A stretch of 6,615 bases of DNA from Elusimicrobiota bacterium (GCA_028865585.1 JAGWJU010000070.1:1-6615), one strand, 5' to 3'; shown: positions 1-5,926, counted from the stretch's first letter. The notes: generated by a model from the sequence alone, not told the origin. Translations and numbers: made by a program.

Positions 1-240
1 TGGTCCGGCGCGGGAACCGCGCTTCCGGCCGCGCCCGGCGCTTTCGGCACCTTCGAGGACTTCGTCAAGTCGCTGCTGATGGAGTTCAACCTCTCATCCC
101 AAAAAGCCTTCGCCTACGCTTTTTTCAACCACATGGTAGGCTACATTTTCGTCACTTCGCTCGGCCTGGCCTTCCTTTATTACGAGGGGCTCACCCTGGC
201 CGAGCTCAAGGGCGCCCTGCGCCATGGCCGAGACGCCTAG
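1..240 (+). CDS. Flippase-like membrane protein (LPG_synthase_TM / UPF0104 family), C-terminal end
   Basis: Reading frame 1 is open from the left edge to a TAG at 238-240, giving 79 residues with no start in the window. The fragment has a PGAFGTFE stretch at residues 12-19, which matches the conserved PGG-G-xE loop of the lysylphosphatidylglycerol synthase transmembrane/flippase-like family. One hydrophobic segment follows (about residues 38-63, with YAFFNHMVGYIFV and LGLAFLYY), then a short charged tail. Members are multi-pass inner-membrane proteins often found beside glycosyltransferases and proposed to act in lipid or glycolipid handling; the substrate cannot be inferred here. The gene overlaps the next one by 17 bp (224-240), so translational coupling in one operon is likely. 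The family call rests on one loop motif plus the membrane pattern, because most of the protein is outside the window. Confidence 0.6.
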   Translation, partial: WSGAGTALPAAPGAFGTFEDFVKSLLMEFNLSSQKAFAYAFFNHMVGYIFVTSLGLAFLYYEGLTLAELKGALRHGRDA

Positions 241-1252
241 CCGCCGGCCGCTCAGCGTGGCGATGGTAAGCGCCAGCTTCCATCCCCACATCGGCGGCGC
301 GGAAAAGCAGGCTCTGGAGCTGGCCGCGGCGCTGCAGTCCGGCGGCGTGCGCGTGCGGGTCCTGACGCGGCGCTTGCGCGGGCTCGCGCGCGAAGAGACG
401 ATGCGCGGGGTGCGCGTGACCAGGCTTTGGTGCCTGGGGCAAAAAGGCTTTTTTAATTCGGCGAGTTTCTGCGTTTCCCTGTTCCTCCATCTCGTCAACG
501 AGTCGCTGTTTTACGACGCCTACCACGCTCACCTGGCCGGTTCGCCGGCTCTGGCCGCGGCCCTGGCCGGCCGCTTCCTTAATAAGCCGGTCTGGGTCAA
601 AATCGGCGGCGGCCGCGGCGTGGGAGAGCTTTCGGGCTCCGCGAAAACCATCTCCGGGCGGCTTAAGCTCCGCCTGCTTTCCCTGCTCAAGCCGCGCTTC
701 GTCGCGGTGAGCCAGGATCTCGTGGAGGAAGCGGCCGCCTATCTCGGCCGAGTCTCCGTTCAGGTCGTGCCCAACGGCGTCGATACCGGGCGGTACCGGC
801 CCGTCTCCTCCGCGCGCAAGGCGGAATTGCGCCGCAGCTTCGGCTGGCCCGCCGACGGACTTGGCTTCATCTACGCCGGCCGCATCGCGCCTGAAAAACG
901 CCTTCCATATTTCCTCGAAGCCTGGGCCGAGGCCGTGAAAAAATCCCACGGCTCGCGCGCCTTCATCGCCTTCGTCGGGGACGGCATCGAGGCGGCGCGC
1001 TTGAAGGACATCGCCGCCTACGAGCGGCTGCAGGATCGCGTTTTTTTGATGCCGGCCACGGACGACCCGTCGCCATTCTACGCCGCCGCGGACGTTTTCG
1101 TTCTTCCTTCGGTTTCGGAGGGCCTTTCCAACGCGCTTTTGGAAGCCATGGCCGGCGGACTCGCCGTCCTGGCCAGCCGCGTGGGAGGAACGCCTGAAGC
1201 CGTGGCGGAGGGCCGCAGCGGACTTCTCTTCGCGCCGGAAAACGCCGGGTAA
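224..1252 (+). CDS. Glycosyltransferase family 4, interrupted near the C-terminus by an in-frame stop
   Basis: The 342 residues have the GT-B architecture of GT4 retaining glycosyltransferases. The N-terminal acceptor domain starts with ASFHPHIGGAEKQ (glycine-rich loop, GGAE at 24-27). VPNGVD at 182-187 marks the domain junction, and GRIAPEKR at 219-226 begins the nucleotide-sugar domain. DVFVLPSVSEGLSNALLEAMA at about 290-310 holds the EX7E pair E299/E307, and VGGTPEAV follows. The enzyme should transfer a sugar from an NDP-sugar to a glycolipid or polysaccharide acceptor at the inner face of the membrane; donor and acceptor are unknown. The ATG at 224 lies inside the upstream gene, and in-frame starts at 257 (GTG) and 263 (ATG) are possible. 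No strong Shine-Dalgarno was seen, so coupling is plausible. The TAA at 1250-1252 comes early: the same frame continues with family-typical sequence to a TGA at 1391-1393 (389 codons before that stop, counting the TAA). Confidence 0.88.
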   Translation: MAETPSRRPLSVAMVSASFHPHIGGAEKQALELAAALQSGGVRVRVLTRRLRGLAREETMRGVRVTRLWCLGQKGFFNSASFCVSLFLHLVNESLFYDAYHAHLAGSPALAAALAGRFLNKPVWVKIGGGRGVGELSGSAKTISGRLKLRLLSLLKPRFVAVSQDLVEEAAAYLGRVSVQVVPNGVDTGRYRPVSSARKAELRRSFGWPADGLGFIYAGRIAPEKRLPYFLEAWAEAVKKSHGSRAFIAFVGDGIEAARLKDIAAYERLQDRVFLMPATDDPSPFYAAADVFVLPSVSEGLSNALLEAMAGGLAVLASRVGGTPEAVAEGRSGLLFAPENAG

Positions 1253-1393
1253 ATCCGGGCTCAGGTCGCGAAATTCCTCTCGCACCCGGATTTGGCCGCG
1301 CGCCTGGGCCAAGAAGGCCGCGAGATCGCCATGGAGAAATATTCCCTGGCGGAGATCGCCAAACGCTACGAGACCCTCTACGCGGAAGGCTGA
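1250..1393 (+). pseudogene. Detached C-terminal segment of the GT4 gene after an in-frame TAA
   Basis: Directly after the TAA at 1250-1252, without a frame change, 46 further codons run to TGA (1391-1393). They encode IRAQVAKFLSHPDLAARLG... and ...YSLAEIAKRYETLY. This is the usual GT4 ending: an 'F-L-x-x-P-x-L-x-x-x-L-G' helix followed by a 'W/YS-x-x-x-I-A-x-x-Y-x-x-L-Y' helix. The TAA sits where a GAA (Glu) codon would fit the family (G-E-I-R), so a single G-to-T change would explain it. Possible causes are a recent nonsense mutation, a sequencing or assembly error, or read-through. There is no start codon that would suggest independent translation. The loss removes the C-terminal helices that pack back on the N-terminal domain, so activity may be impaired. 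Confidence 0.8.
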
Positions 1394-1407
1394 CGCCTCC
1401 AAGGCGT
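1393..1407 (+). terminator. Short GC-rich hairpin after the GT4 gene
   Basis: ACGCCT (1393-1398) and AGGCGT (1402-1407) form a perfect 6-bp stem with a 3-nt loop, beginning in the last base of the TGA stop. Only two T residues follow, so this is at best a weak intrinsic terminator. It may mark the operon end because a new promoter begins at 1421. Confidence 0.25.
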
Positions 1408-1420
1408 TCGCCCCGGCATC

Positions 1421-1449
1421 TTGACATCCGCCGGAGCGGGCGCAATACT
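1421..1449 (+). promoter_or_regulatory. Sigma70-type promoter for the 685-aa exported peptidase
   Basis: TTGACA (1421-1426) is a perfect -35 box, followed by a 17-bp spacer and AATACT (1444-1449), a 4/6 match to the -10 consensus. Transcription would begin near 1455-1457, only about 4-6 nt before the ATG at 1461. There is no in-frame alternative start upstream and no Shine-Dalgarno between promoter and ATG, so the mRNA would be nearly leaderless. Confidence 0.65.
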
Positions 1450-1460
1450 ATGGGCGTCCC

Positions 1461-3518
1461 ATGGCGACCGAGATTTCCGCTAAGAAATACGCCTTAATTT
1501 TCTGCGCCTGCCTCTTGGCGGCGGGCTCGGCCTTCGCGGCCGGCGATCCGTTCCAGACGGCGCTGCAGAGCGCCTCCCTCAAGGCCAAGAGCGCGTTCCT
1601 GTCCGGCCGGCCGGTTTACGGCGCCGTCGGCTCCAACCCCCTGGCCCCGCTCGTCCGGGCGCTCAACGGGAATGACGGCGGGGAGCAAAGCGCGGCGCGC
1701 CGGCAAGAGCTGGCCGCGTTCTCCGCGGCGCTGCAGAACGTGAACAAGGTGCAAACCATGGCCGCGGGCGCCGGCAAAAACCCGCGGGAAATGCAGAGCC
1801 TTATCTCCATCCTTTCCGCTCAGTGGCGGATGACCCCGTCGCAAACCGAGCGCTGCCGCGAGCTCTATCTGGGCGGCCCGGGCGCATCAAAGAATCCTTC
1901 GTCCCGCTCGCAGGCGCCCGGCGCAGCTCCCGCGGTTTCGGCGGCCCAGGCTCAAGCCGCGGCCAGGCAGCGCGCGGCGATGCGGAAAAACGGCGGCTTC
2001 GCCCTCGCCTCGGCCCAGGGCCAGATTGCGGGATGGTCCTCGCGGCAAGCGCAGGGCCTTCCCGGACCTGCGGCAGCGGTCACGGCGGAGCGGCCGGGCC
2101 GCGGACAGCCGCCGCGCGCCGTCCTCCCCGAGGGCGGCCCGCAGACCCTGCGCGTGCCGGCCGTGCCTTCGCCGGAGGAATCAAGCCGCGCGCGGGACGC
2201 GAACGACCTGCGGGCAGCGGAGCAATCCTACCGCGAAAACGGCGGGACGGTTTCCAAGAGCCTGGCGTATTGGCGCGCTCGCGAAAACCCGGACATCCGG
2301 CCCGGAGAATCGGCCCTGGGGTACACCGCGCGCATCACGACGGCCAAGATCATGGCCGGAGCGCTTTCCCTCTCCGGCCTTCCCCAATTTGAAAAAGCCG
2401 TCTCGCAATACGGTTATCTGTCCGCGACCGACGCCAGCGCGGGCGCCAAGGCCAAAGCCGCGACCGCGGCCGCGGGGCGCGCCGCCGTCACGTTCGTAAG
2501 CCTGGGCGGAGCCGACGGCGCGCTTGGACCGGCCTTCAGGGCGGCCGGGAAGCTGATTTCAAAACTTCCGGCGCTCGCCAGGGTCGCGAAGGCTTCGCCC
2601 GAAGCGGCGGAATTGCTCTACGGCGACGCCTCAGCCCTCGATCACGAAGAGTTCGCGAGCGTCGTGGGCCGCGACGCCGGCGTCCAAGCAAGCCTGGAGC
2701 GCATCAAGAACCTTCCCGTTTCAATCGAGCAAAAACAGGCGCTGGTGCGCCGTTTGGTCGAAACGAAGATAAATCCCGCCTATGAGGGCGCCGACGAGCT
2801 GGTCGGCCGCCAGGCCGATCGCCTGATGCGCGAAATTCCCGAAGCATCTCTCGGCGAAACGGCCGGGCTGCCGCAGCAGGCGGAAGCCCAGATCATGGAG
2901 GGCCGCTTGGCGCAGGCCCGGCCCGGAGCCGCCGAACAGGGGGGAAAAGCCATTTACCGCAGCAGCAAAGCGAACTCTCTCAAAAGCTTGGACAACTCGC
3001 TGCACGCTCAAGCGGCCCGAGAGGGCGAGGAAGGAACGGATTACATCGCCACGAGAGGCCGCCAGGCTACCGCGCGGCAGACCGGGCCCTTCTGCGCCGA
3101 ACACGCCCTGTGCAACCTTTTTGATTCCCACATCCAAAACCGGGAAATCGACAAGGTCGCGGACATCGAAAGCAAAATTCTTGAACTTAGGCCGACGTTC
3201 CGCGAAACGGGCGGGCTGAGCAGGAGGCAAATCTACTCCGTCGCCGGCGACTTGGCTCAAAAAGTGGGAAAAACGGCCGTGAAAATCGAACCGGAAAACA
3301 TGGTTTCCTTCATGAAGGAAACGGGAGAGCCCGTTTTGGTCACCGTGCGCTCGAGCGAGAACGGCGGGCACGCCATGCTGGTGGGAAACCCGTTCCGCGC
3401 GGAAAACGGGAAAATCATCTTCGAGACCTTCGATTCCAACAACCCGACAGGAACCGTCGGCTACATCAGCGCTTACGATCTCGGCCGCATCATAACCAGC
3501 GCCATCGCCATCAAGTAG
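1461..3518 (+). CDS. Exported protein with C-terminal papain-fold (Josephin-like) cysteine peptidase domain
   Basis: 685 residues. The start at 1461 is the first possible one after an in-frame TGA at 1422-1424 and places a Sec signal peptide correctly: KK at 8-9, hydrophobic core about 10-22, AxA site SAFA near residue 26. A helical region follows, then an Ala/Pro/Gly/Gln-rich low-complexity linker (about 140-245) and a second mostly helical region (about 250-490) of no recognised family. The C-terminal domain (about 525-685) contains QTGPFCAEHALCNLF at 540-554, with Q540 as oxyanion residue and C545 as nucleophile. GGHAMLV supplies H637, and FETFDSNNP supplies D658 or N660. The Q-x-G-x-x-C-A-x-H-x-L-x-N-L spacing equals that around Gln9/Cys14 of the ataxin-3 Josephin domain. 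Other papain-like families (C39-like, Tox-PL) remain possible. A secreted or periplasmic peptidase is likely; deubiquitinase activity is inference. It has its own promoter and lies convergent to the next gene with a 3-bp gap. Confidence 0.75.
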   Translation: MATEISAKKYALIFCACLLAAGSAFAAGDPFQTALQSASLKAKSAFLSGRPVYGAVGSNPLAPLVRALNGNDGGEQSAARRQELAAFSAALQNVNKVQTMAAGAGKNPREMQSLISILSAQWRMTPSQTERCRELYLGGPGASKNPSSRSQAPGAAPAVSAAQAQAAARQRAAMRKNGGFALASAQGQIAGWSSRQAQGLPGPAAAVTAERPGRGQPPRAVLPEGGPQTLRVPAVPSPEESSRARDANDLRAAEQSYRENGGTVSKSLAYWRARENPDIRPGESALGYTARITTAKIMAGALSLSGLPQFEKAVSQYGYLSATDASAGAKAKAATAAAGRAAVTFVSLGGADGALGPAFRAAGKLISKLPALARVAKASPEAAELLYGDASALDHEEFASVVGRDAGVQASLERIKNLPVSIEQKQALVRRLVETKINPAYEGADELVGRQADRLMREIPEASLGETAGLPQQAEAQIMEGRLAQARPGAAEQGGKAIYRSSKANSLKSLDNSLHAQAAREGEEGTDYIATRGRQATARQTGPFCAEHALCNLFDSHIQNREIDKVADIESKILELRPTFRETGGLSRRQIYSVAGDLAQKVGKTAVKIEPENMVSFMKETGEPVLVTVRSSENGGHAMLVGNPFRAENGKIIFETFDSNNPTGTVGYISAYDLGRIITSAIAIK

Positions 3519-3521
3519 CTC

Positions 3522-3941
3522 TTATCCGGCGCTCCCGCCCTCGAACGCGGCGATTTTCTTCCGCCACCCGCCGCTGATGCGGCAAATCTTTTGAGCGCCG
3601 TAGTCGTAGCCCACCAGCACGCATTTCGACAGCGCGACAAGGCGCCCGGAGGACTTCTCCTCGATGCGGTGGCTCATCCCGAGGCTCGACTCCCCGACGG
3701 CGTCAATCCGGCAGCCGACCAAGAGCGTCTCATGATGGAGCACGGGGCTCTTGTAGTCGATTTCGACGCGCGCGATGATGACGCCGAAAGCGCGCGGCTC
3801 GCTCCGACCCAGCACTTGTCGGAGATACTCGATGCGGGCGCACTCCAGGAAGCTCAGGTAGCGGGCGTTGTTGACGTGCCCCATGGCGTCGGTGTCCGCG
3901 AAGCGCACCGGCACCTCGGACACGATTCGAAAGCCTTCCAT
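3522..3941 (-). CDS. Hotdog-fold acyl-CoA thioesterase, YbgC/FadM (4HBT) type
   Basis: 139 residues, the normal length for the 4HBT family. The signature near the N-terminus is VRFADTDAMGHVNNARYLSF (residues 12-31). D18 is the second Asp of DTD and takes the place of the catalytic Asp of E. coli YbgC; GHVNNARY followed by FLECARIEYL is the long hotdog helix. FGVIIARVEIDYKSPV is the typical central strand. Such enzymes hydrolyse acyl-CoA thioesters in the cytoplasm; chain-length preference cannot be read from sequence. The ATG start (3939-3941) is preceded by a good Shine-Dalgarno, GGAG at 3948-3951 with a 6-nt spacer. Only 24 nt separate this start from the 3' end of a tRNA gene copy on the same strand, leaving no room for a separate promoter outside the tRNA, so co-transcription with the tRNA is likely. 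Confidence 0.9.
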   Translation of the reverse strand: MEGFRIVSEVPVRFADTDAMGHVNNARYLSFLECARIEYLRQVLGRSEPRAFGVIIARVEIDYKSPVLHHETLLVGCRIDAVGESSLGMSHRIEEKSSGRLVALSKCVLVGYDYGAQKICRISGGWRKKIAAFEGGSAG

Positions 3942-3965
3942 TTCAATCTCCGGCGCGGCAAATCC

Positions 3966-4039
3966 TGCGCCCGGCAGGACTTGAACCTGCGACCCTCCCG
4001 TTATGAGCGGGGTGCTCTAACCAGCTGAGCTGCGGGCAA
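3966..4039 (-). tRNA. tRNA (CAU anticodon), intronless copy with damaged acceptor stem
   Basis: On the minus strand 74 nt fold as a class I tRNA with D-stem GCTC/GAGC, anticodon loop CTCATAA, T-arm GCAGG-TTCAAGT-CCTGC and discriminator A73; no CCA is encoded. The anticodon CAU means elongator Met or the Ile2 precursor; the three GC pairs of an initiator are absent. Compared with the second copy at 5937-6266 only three bases differ, all at the 5' end: G1 to T, C2 to T, and the nearly invariant T8 to C. This makes 1:72 a T-C mismatch and 2:71 a T-G wobble. Both copies share a C27-A43 mismatch. The gene may be decaying or non-functional as a tRNA, or kept as the leader of the thioesterase gene. 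A TAGAAT box lies 8 nt upstream. Confidence 0.75.
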
Positions 4040-4325
4040 TTTTGCTGATTCTACAAAGAAAATCTTAGGCATTCCTAACCCGCAATATTGCCCAGGTGTC
4101 CATCTGGGTGTCCTTGCCCAACCATCTCTGCGACACAAGCGGCCAAACTGGTGGAAATTCTGGATAACCGAAAGGACTCCCATTGTCTTAAGGCCCGGCA
4201 CCCTGTATTCTATGGTGGAAGCTTTCGGCCGCATGCGGGAATTATATCGTGACGTGGTTCGGCGCTATCCGCGATTGTCTCTGGTCGCGGAATAAGCAAT
4301 TACCAACGACCCCTTGCTGACGCGC
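4040..4325. other. Gene-poor stretch between tRNA copy and fic, with an 88-codon open frame
   Basis: These 286 bases are clearly lower in GC than the flanks and hold no gene with a proper start. On the plus strand one frame is open from the tRNA (after a TGA at 4026-4028) to TAA at 4293-4295. Its second half reads like protein (KRPNWWKFWITERTPIVL, then SMVEAFGRMRELYRDVVRR), but it begins inside a tRNA and has no start before an internal ATG. It could be the tail of a lost gene; I do not recognise a family. A perfect 7-bp hairpin, TCCGCGA/TCGCGGA with a 10-nt loop (4268-4291), lies 35 nt past the fic stop and could act in termination, though it has no T-run. A smaller CCCAG/CTGGG hairpin sits at 4091-4108. 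Confidence 0.3.
4048..4053 (-). promoter_or_regulatory. Possible -10 box of the intronless tRNA copy
   Basis: TAGAAT (5/6 to TATAAT) on the minus strand lies 8 nt before the tRNA 5' end. The other tRNA copy also has GTAGAAT, 9 nt before its 5' end, which supports a shared promoter element. No convincing -35 box was found at 16-18 bp. Confidence 0.35.
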
Positions 4326-5540
4326 CTATCTTTTTGTCTCTGACGGCACGATCCGGGCAGGCTCTTCGAGTATGTCGAAAATGGCTTTCGCGCAATAAAC
4401 CCGGTCTCGCTTGGCCGCGCCGACTTCCTTCACCACACCCAGCTTCTCCAGCTTCTCAATCCCGCGCTGAGCCGTTGTATAGGCCGTCTTAAGCCCCTCG
4501 GCAGCTTTCTTGATCGTGATAAATGGATTGGCTGCCAACATATCAACAAGCCGAAGCGGAACTTGCGAAGGACGCCCTCCCGATTCGGATGCGCCCCGGC
4601 CCGACGAGACGCCGCTCGCCTTAATCCGCCAGGATTCCAGAAGATGATTGATGCGTTCGGCCCGGCTGAGCGCATCTTCCGATTGCCGTGCTACGCCGTT
4701 AAGAAAGTAGGCCAGCCACGCCTCCCATTCCCCGCGCGCGCTGACAGCGCTAAGCAAGTCGTAGTAATCGCGGCGGGTCGCCTCAAAAAAAGCGCTTAGG
4801 TAAAGCAACGGCGTGGGAAGAATCTTACGTTCGACCAGGAACAAGGTAATCAATAAGCGCCCCACGCGGCCGTTGCCATCCAGAAAAGGGTGTATCGCTT
4901 CGAACTGATAGTGGGCCAATGCCACCTGGACCAATGGCGGCGCGTTGGACTCGTGGAGAAATCGCTCCCAAGCGCCCAGGCAGTCCATGAGTTCCGACGG
5001 CGGCGGCGGGACGTAAGAGGCTTGGGACAACGTGCCGCCCGGCGTGCCAATCCAGTTTTGAGATCGGCGGAATTCCCCCGGCGTAGCCCTTTCTCCCCGG
5101 ACGCCTTTCATAAGCCGTTCGTGCAGTTCCCGAACAAGACGCAGAGACAGCGGGAGTTGCTTAAGGCGTTTGATACCGTGCTCCAACGCCGTCACGTAAT
5201 TGCCGACCTCGCGTAAATCGTCCGGGCTCCGCTCAACCGGCGCGCCAGCCTCGGCTTCCAGCAGCTCACCCAGGGTAGCCTGAGTGCCTTCGATGCGGCT
5301 GGAAAGGACGGCTTCCCGCTTGATGAAGGGGCGCATCAACAAGTGCGGATTAGGCAATCGTCCGCCTTCGCCCGCCAATCGGCCGATTAAATGGTCCGCG
5401 TCAGACAGGGATTTGACCAGTCTAGGCGTCCAAACCAACTCAGGAGGAAGCGGGTCAGGGACGTACGCCGAATAACCGCCCGGGCGACGAACCCGGCGGC
5501 CTGGAGGCTGCGGAGCGGCATGGGAATCTGTTTTAGTCAT
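4326..5540 (-). CDS. Class II Fic family AMP-transferase with C-terminal winged helix
   Basis: 404 residues from the ATG at 5538-5540. A TTG nine bases upstream (5547-5549) abuts the Shine-Dalgarno and is less likely as start. The N-terminal Fic_N region contains the inhibitory helix motif SSRIEG at residues 80-85 (S-x-x-x-E-G), placing the protein in class II, where Glu84 blocks ATP orientation. The substrate flap resembles WIGTPGGTLSQASYVPPPP (about 163-181). The catalytic loop is HPFLDGNGRVGR at 217-228, with His217 as base and no missing key residue. Residues about 327-392 form a winged-helix domain (LVDMLAANPFITIKKAA, then TTAQRGIEKLEKLGVV). Such proteins transfer AMP to a hydroxyl side chain of a target protein in the cytoplasm; the target is unknown, and the DNA-binding tail suggests autoregulation. 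No separate antitoxin gene is visible, in keeping with built-in inhibition. It is monocistronic with its own promoter. Confidence 0.93.
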   Translation of the reverse strand: MTKTDSHAAPQPPGRRVRRPGGYSAYVPDPLPPELVWTPRLVKSLSDADHLIGRLAGEGGRLPNPHLLMRPFIKREAVLSSRIEGTQATLGELLEAEAGAPVERSPDDLREVGNYVTALEHGIKRLKQLPLSLRLVRELHERLMKGVRGERATPGEFRRSQNWIGTPGGTLSQASYVPPPPSELMDCLGAWERFLHESNAPPLVQVALAHYQFEAIHPFLDGNGRVGRLLITLFLVERKILPTPLLYLSAFFEATRRDYYDLLSAVSARGEWEAWLAYFLNGVARQSEDALSRAERINHLLESWRIKASGVSSGRGASESGGRPSQVPLRLVDMLAANPFITIKKAAEGLKTAYTTAQRGIEKLEKLGVVKEVGAAKRDRVYCAKAIFDILEEPARIVPSETKR

Positions 5541-5549
5541 CGAAAACAA

Positions 5550-5554
5550 CTCCC
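5550..5554 (-). promoter_or_regulatory. Shine-Dalgarno of fic (decides the start)
   Basis: GGGAG on the minus strand is 9 nt before the ATG at 5538-5540 but directly touches the alternative TTG at 5547-5549. This favours the ATG start. Confidence 0.7.
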
Positions 5555-5570
5555 TGGCTTATTATCGAAT

Positions 5571-5599
5571 AGTGTATGGTTTCGAAAATAGCGCGTCAA
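5571..5599 (-). promoter_or_regulatory. Sigma70-type promoter of fic
   Basis: On the minus strand TTGACG (5594-5599) is a 5/6 match to the -35 consensus, followed by a 17-bp spacer and TACACT (5571-5576) as -10. The predicted start near 5564 gives a leader of about 24 nt that contains the GGGAG ribosome binding site. The promoter lies inside an inverted repeat. Confidence 0.65.
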
Positions 5600-5614
5600 G
5601 CTGTTTTCGAAACC
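5578..5614. promoter_or_regulatory. Perfect 11-bp inverted repeat bracketing the fic -35 box (putative operator)
   Basis: GGTTTCGAAAA (5578-5588) and TTTTCGAAACC (5604-5614) are perfect inverted copies separated by 15 bp; three more pairs inside (one of them T-G) extend the stem to 14 bp in RNA. Each arm contains the self-palindrome TTTCGAAA, and the two are centred 25 bp apart. One arm fills the -35/-10 spacer and the other sits just upstream of -35, the classical layout of repressor sites. The regulator is unknown; the winged helix of Fic itself is a candidate. Confidence 0.6.
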
Positions 5615-5843
5615 TCCTCGGCCAGCATGGCGGGCTCCACCGAAGCCTTGGCCCTTCCGCCAAAGTAAAAAGCTTTCGATGATTCAAATAATAATGCGAC
5701 CGGACATAACCCCCGGCCTCCAAATCCGATAGCCGTTTATAGCAGGCCTTGGTATAAATTTCCCGGCCCTGCTCATTAAAAAACAGCCGCGTCCTCTCCG
5801 CGCGCCCCGCATCCCCCCTGACAGGAGTAAATCTGCTCGCAGG
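5615..5843 (-). pseudogene. Remnant of a winged-helix protein gene upstream of fic
   Basis: The minus-strand frame after a TAA at 5844-5846 has no start codon but reads like a winged-helix domain. LFFNEQGREIYTK leads into RLSDLEAGGYVRSHYYLNHR and KLFTLAEG, i.e. recognition helix, wing with basic residues, and closing strand. This pattern is common in MarR-like and replication-relaxation-type proteins of mobile elements; I cannot name the family. After AEGP the frame becomes protein-unlike (RLRWSPPCWPRRF), while another frame continues plausibly as AKASVEPAMLAEEVSKTA and stops at 5596-5598, so a frameshift near 5650 is possible. The 5' part of the gene is missing. It lies between fic and the second tRNA and looks like a decayed passenger of the islet. 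What can be excluded is a complete, normally started gene. Confidence 0.35.
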
Positions 5844-5896
5844 TTAGAATCGGGCGCTCAAGCGCGGCGGACGAATCAGAATGAGGCGCAACAGCA

Positions 5897-5917
5897 GCAT
5901 GCGATACTATTGCATGC
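5897..5917. repeat. 21-bp imperfect dyad near the 3' end of the tRNA locus
   Basis: GCATGCGATA (5897-5906), a central C, and TATTGCATGC (5908-5917) form an inverted repeat with 9 of 10 pairs matched. Each end is the self-palindrome GCATGC. It is 19 bp from the 3' end of the second tRNA, in otherwise non-coding DNA. It could be an operator or a recombinase core site; nothing else identifies it. Confidence 0.45.
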
Positions 5918-5926
5918 ATATCGAGT

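Noticed and set aside
206..1402. Long minus-strand open frame (398 codons)
   Set aside because: It lies antisense to the GT4 gene, whose plus-strand frame has clear family motifs; the antisense frame is an effect of high GC and its product is Arg/Gly/Ala-rich without motifs.
3591..4028. Plus-strand open frame of 145 codons
   Set aside because: Antisense to the thioesterase. Its ending, with QDLNLRPSR, is the well-known translation of an antisense tRNA, not protein.
3966..4039. Reading the 1:72 mismatch as the mark of an initiator tRNA
   Set aside because: Initiators have three consecutive G-C pairs in the anticodon stem with G on the 5' side; here that strand is CCCCG. The T8C change also points to decay.
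4001..4234. Minus-strand open frame of 77 codons
   Set aside because: It ends inside the tRNA copy and shows no domain or Shine-Dalgarno.
5541..5549. TTG start adding three residues to Fic
   Set aside because: The Shine-Dalgarno touches the TTG directly, while the ATG at 5538-5540 has proper spacing.
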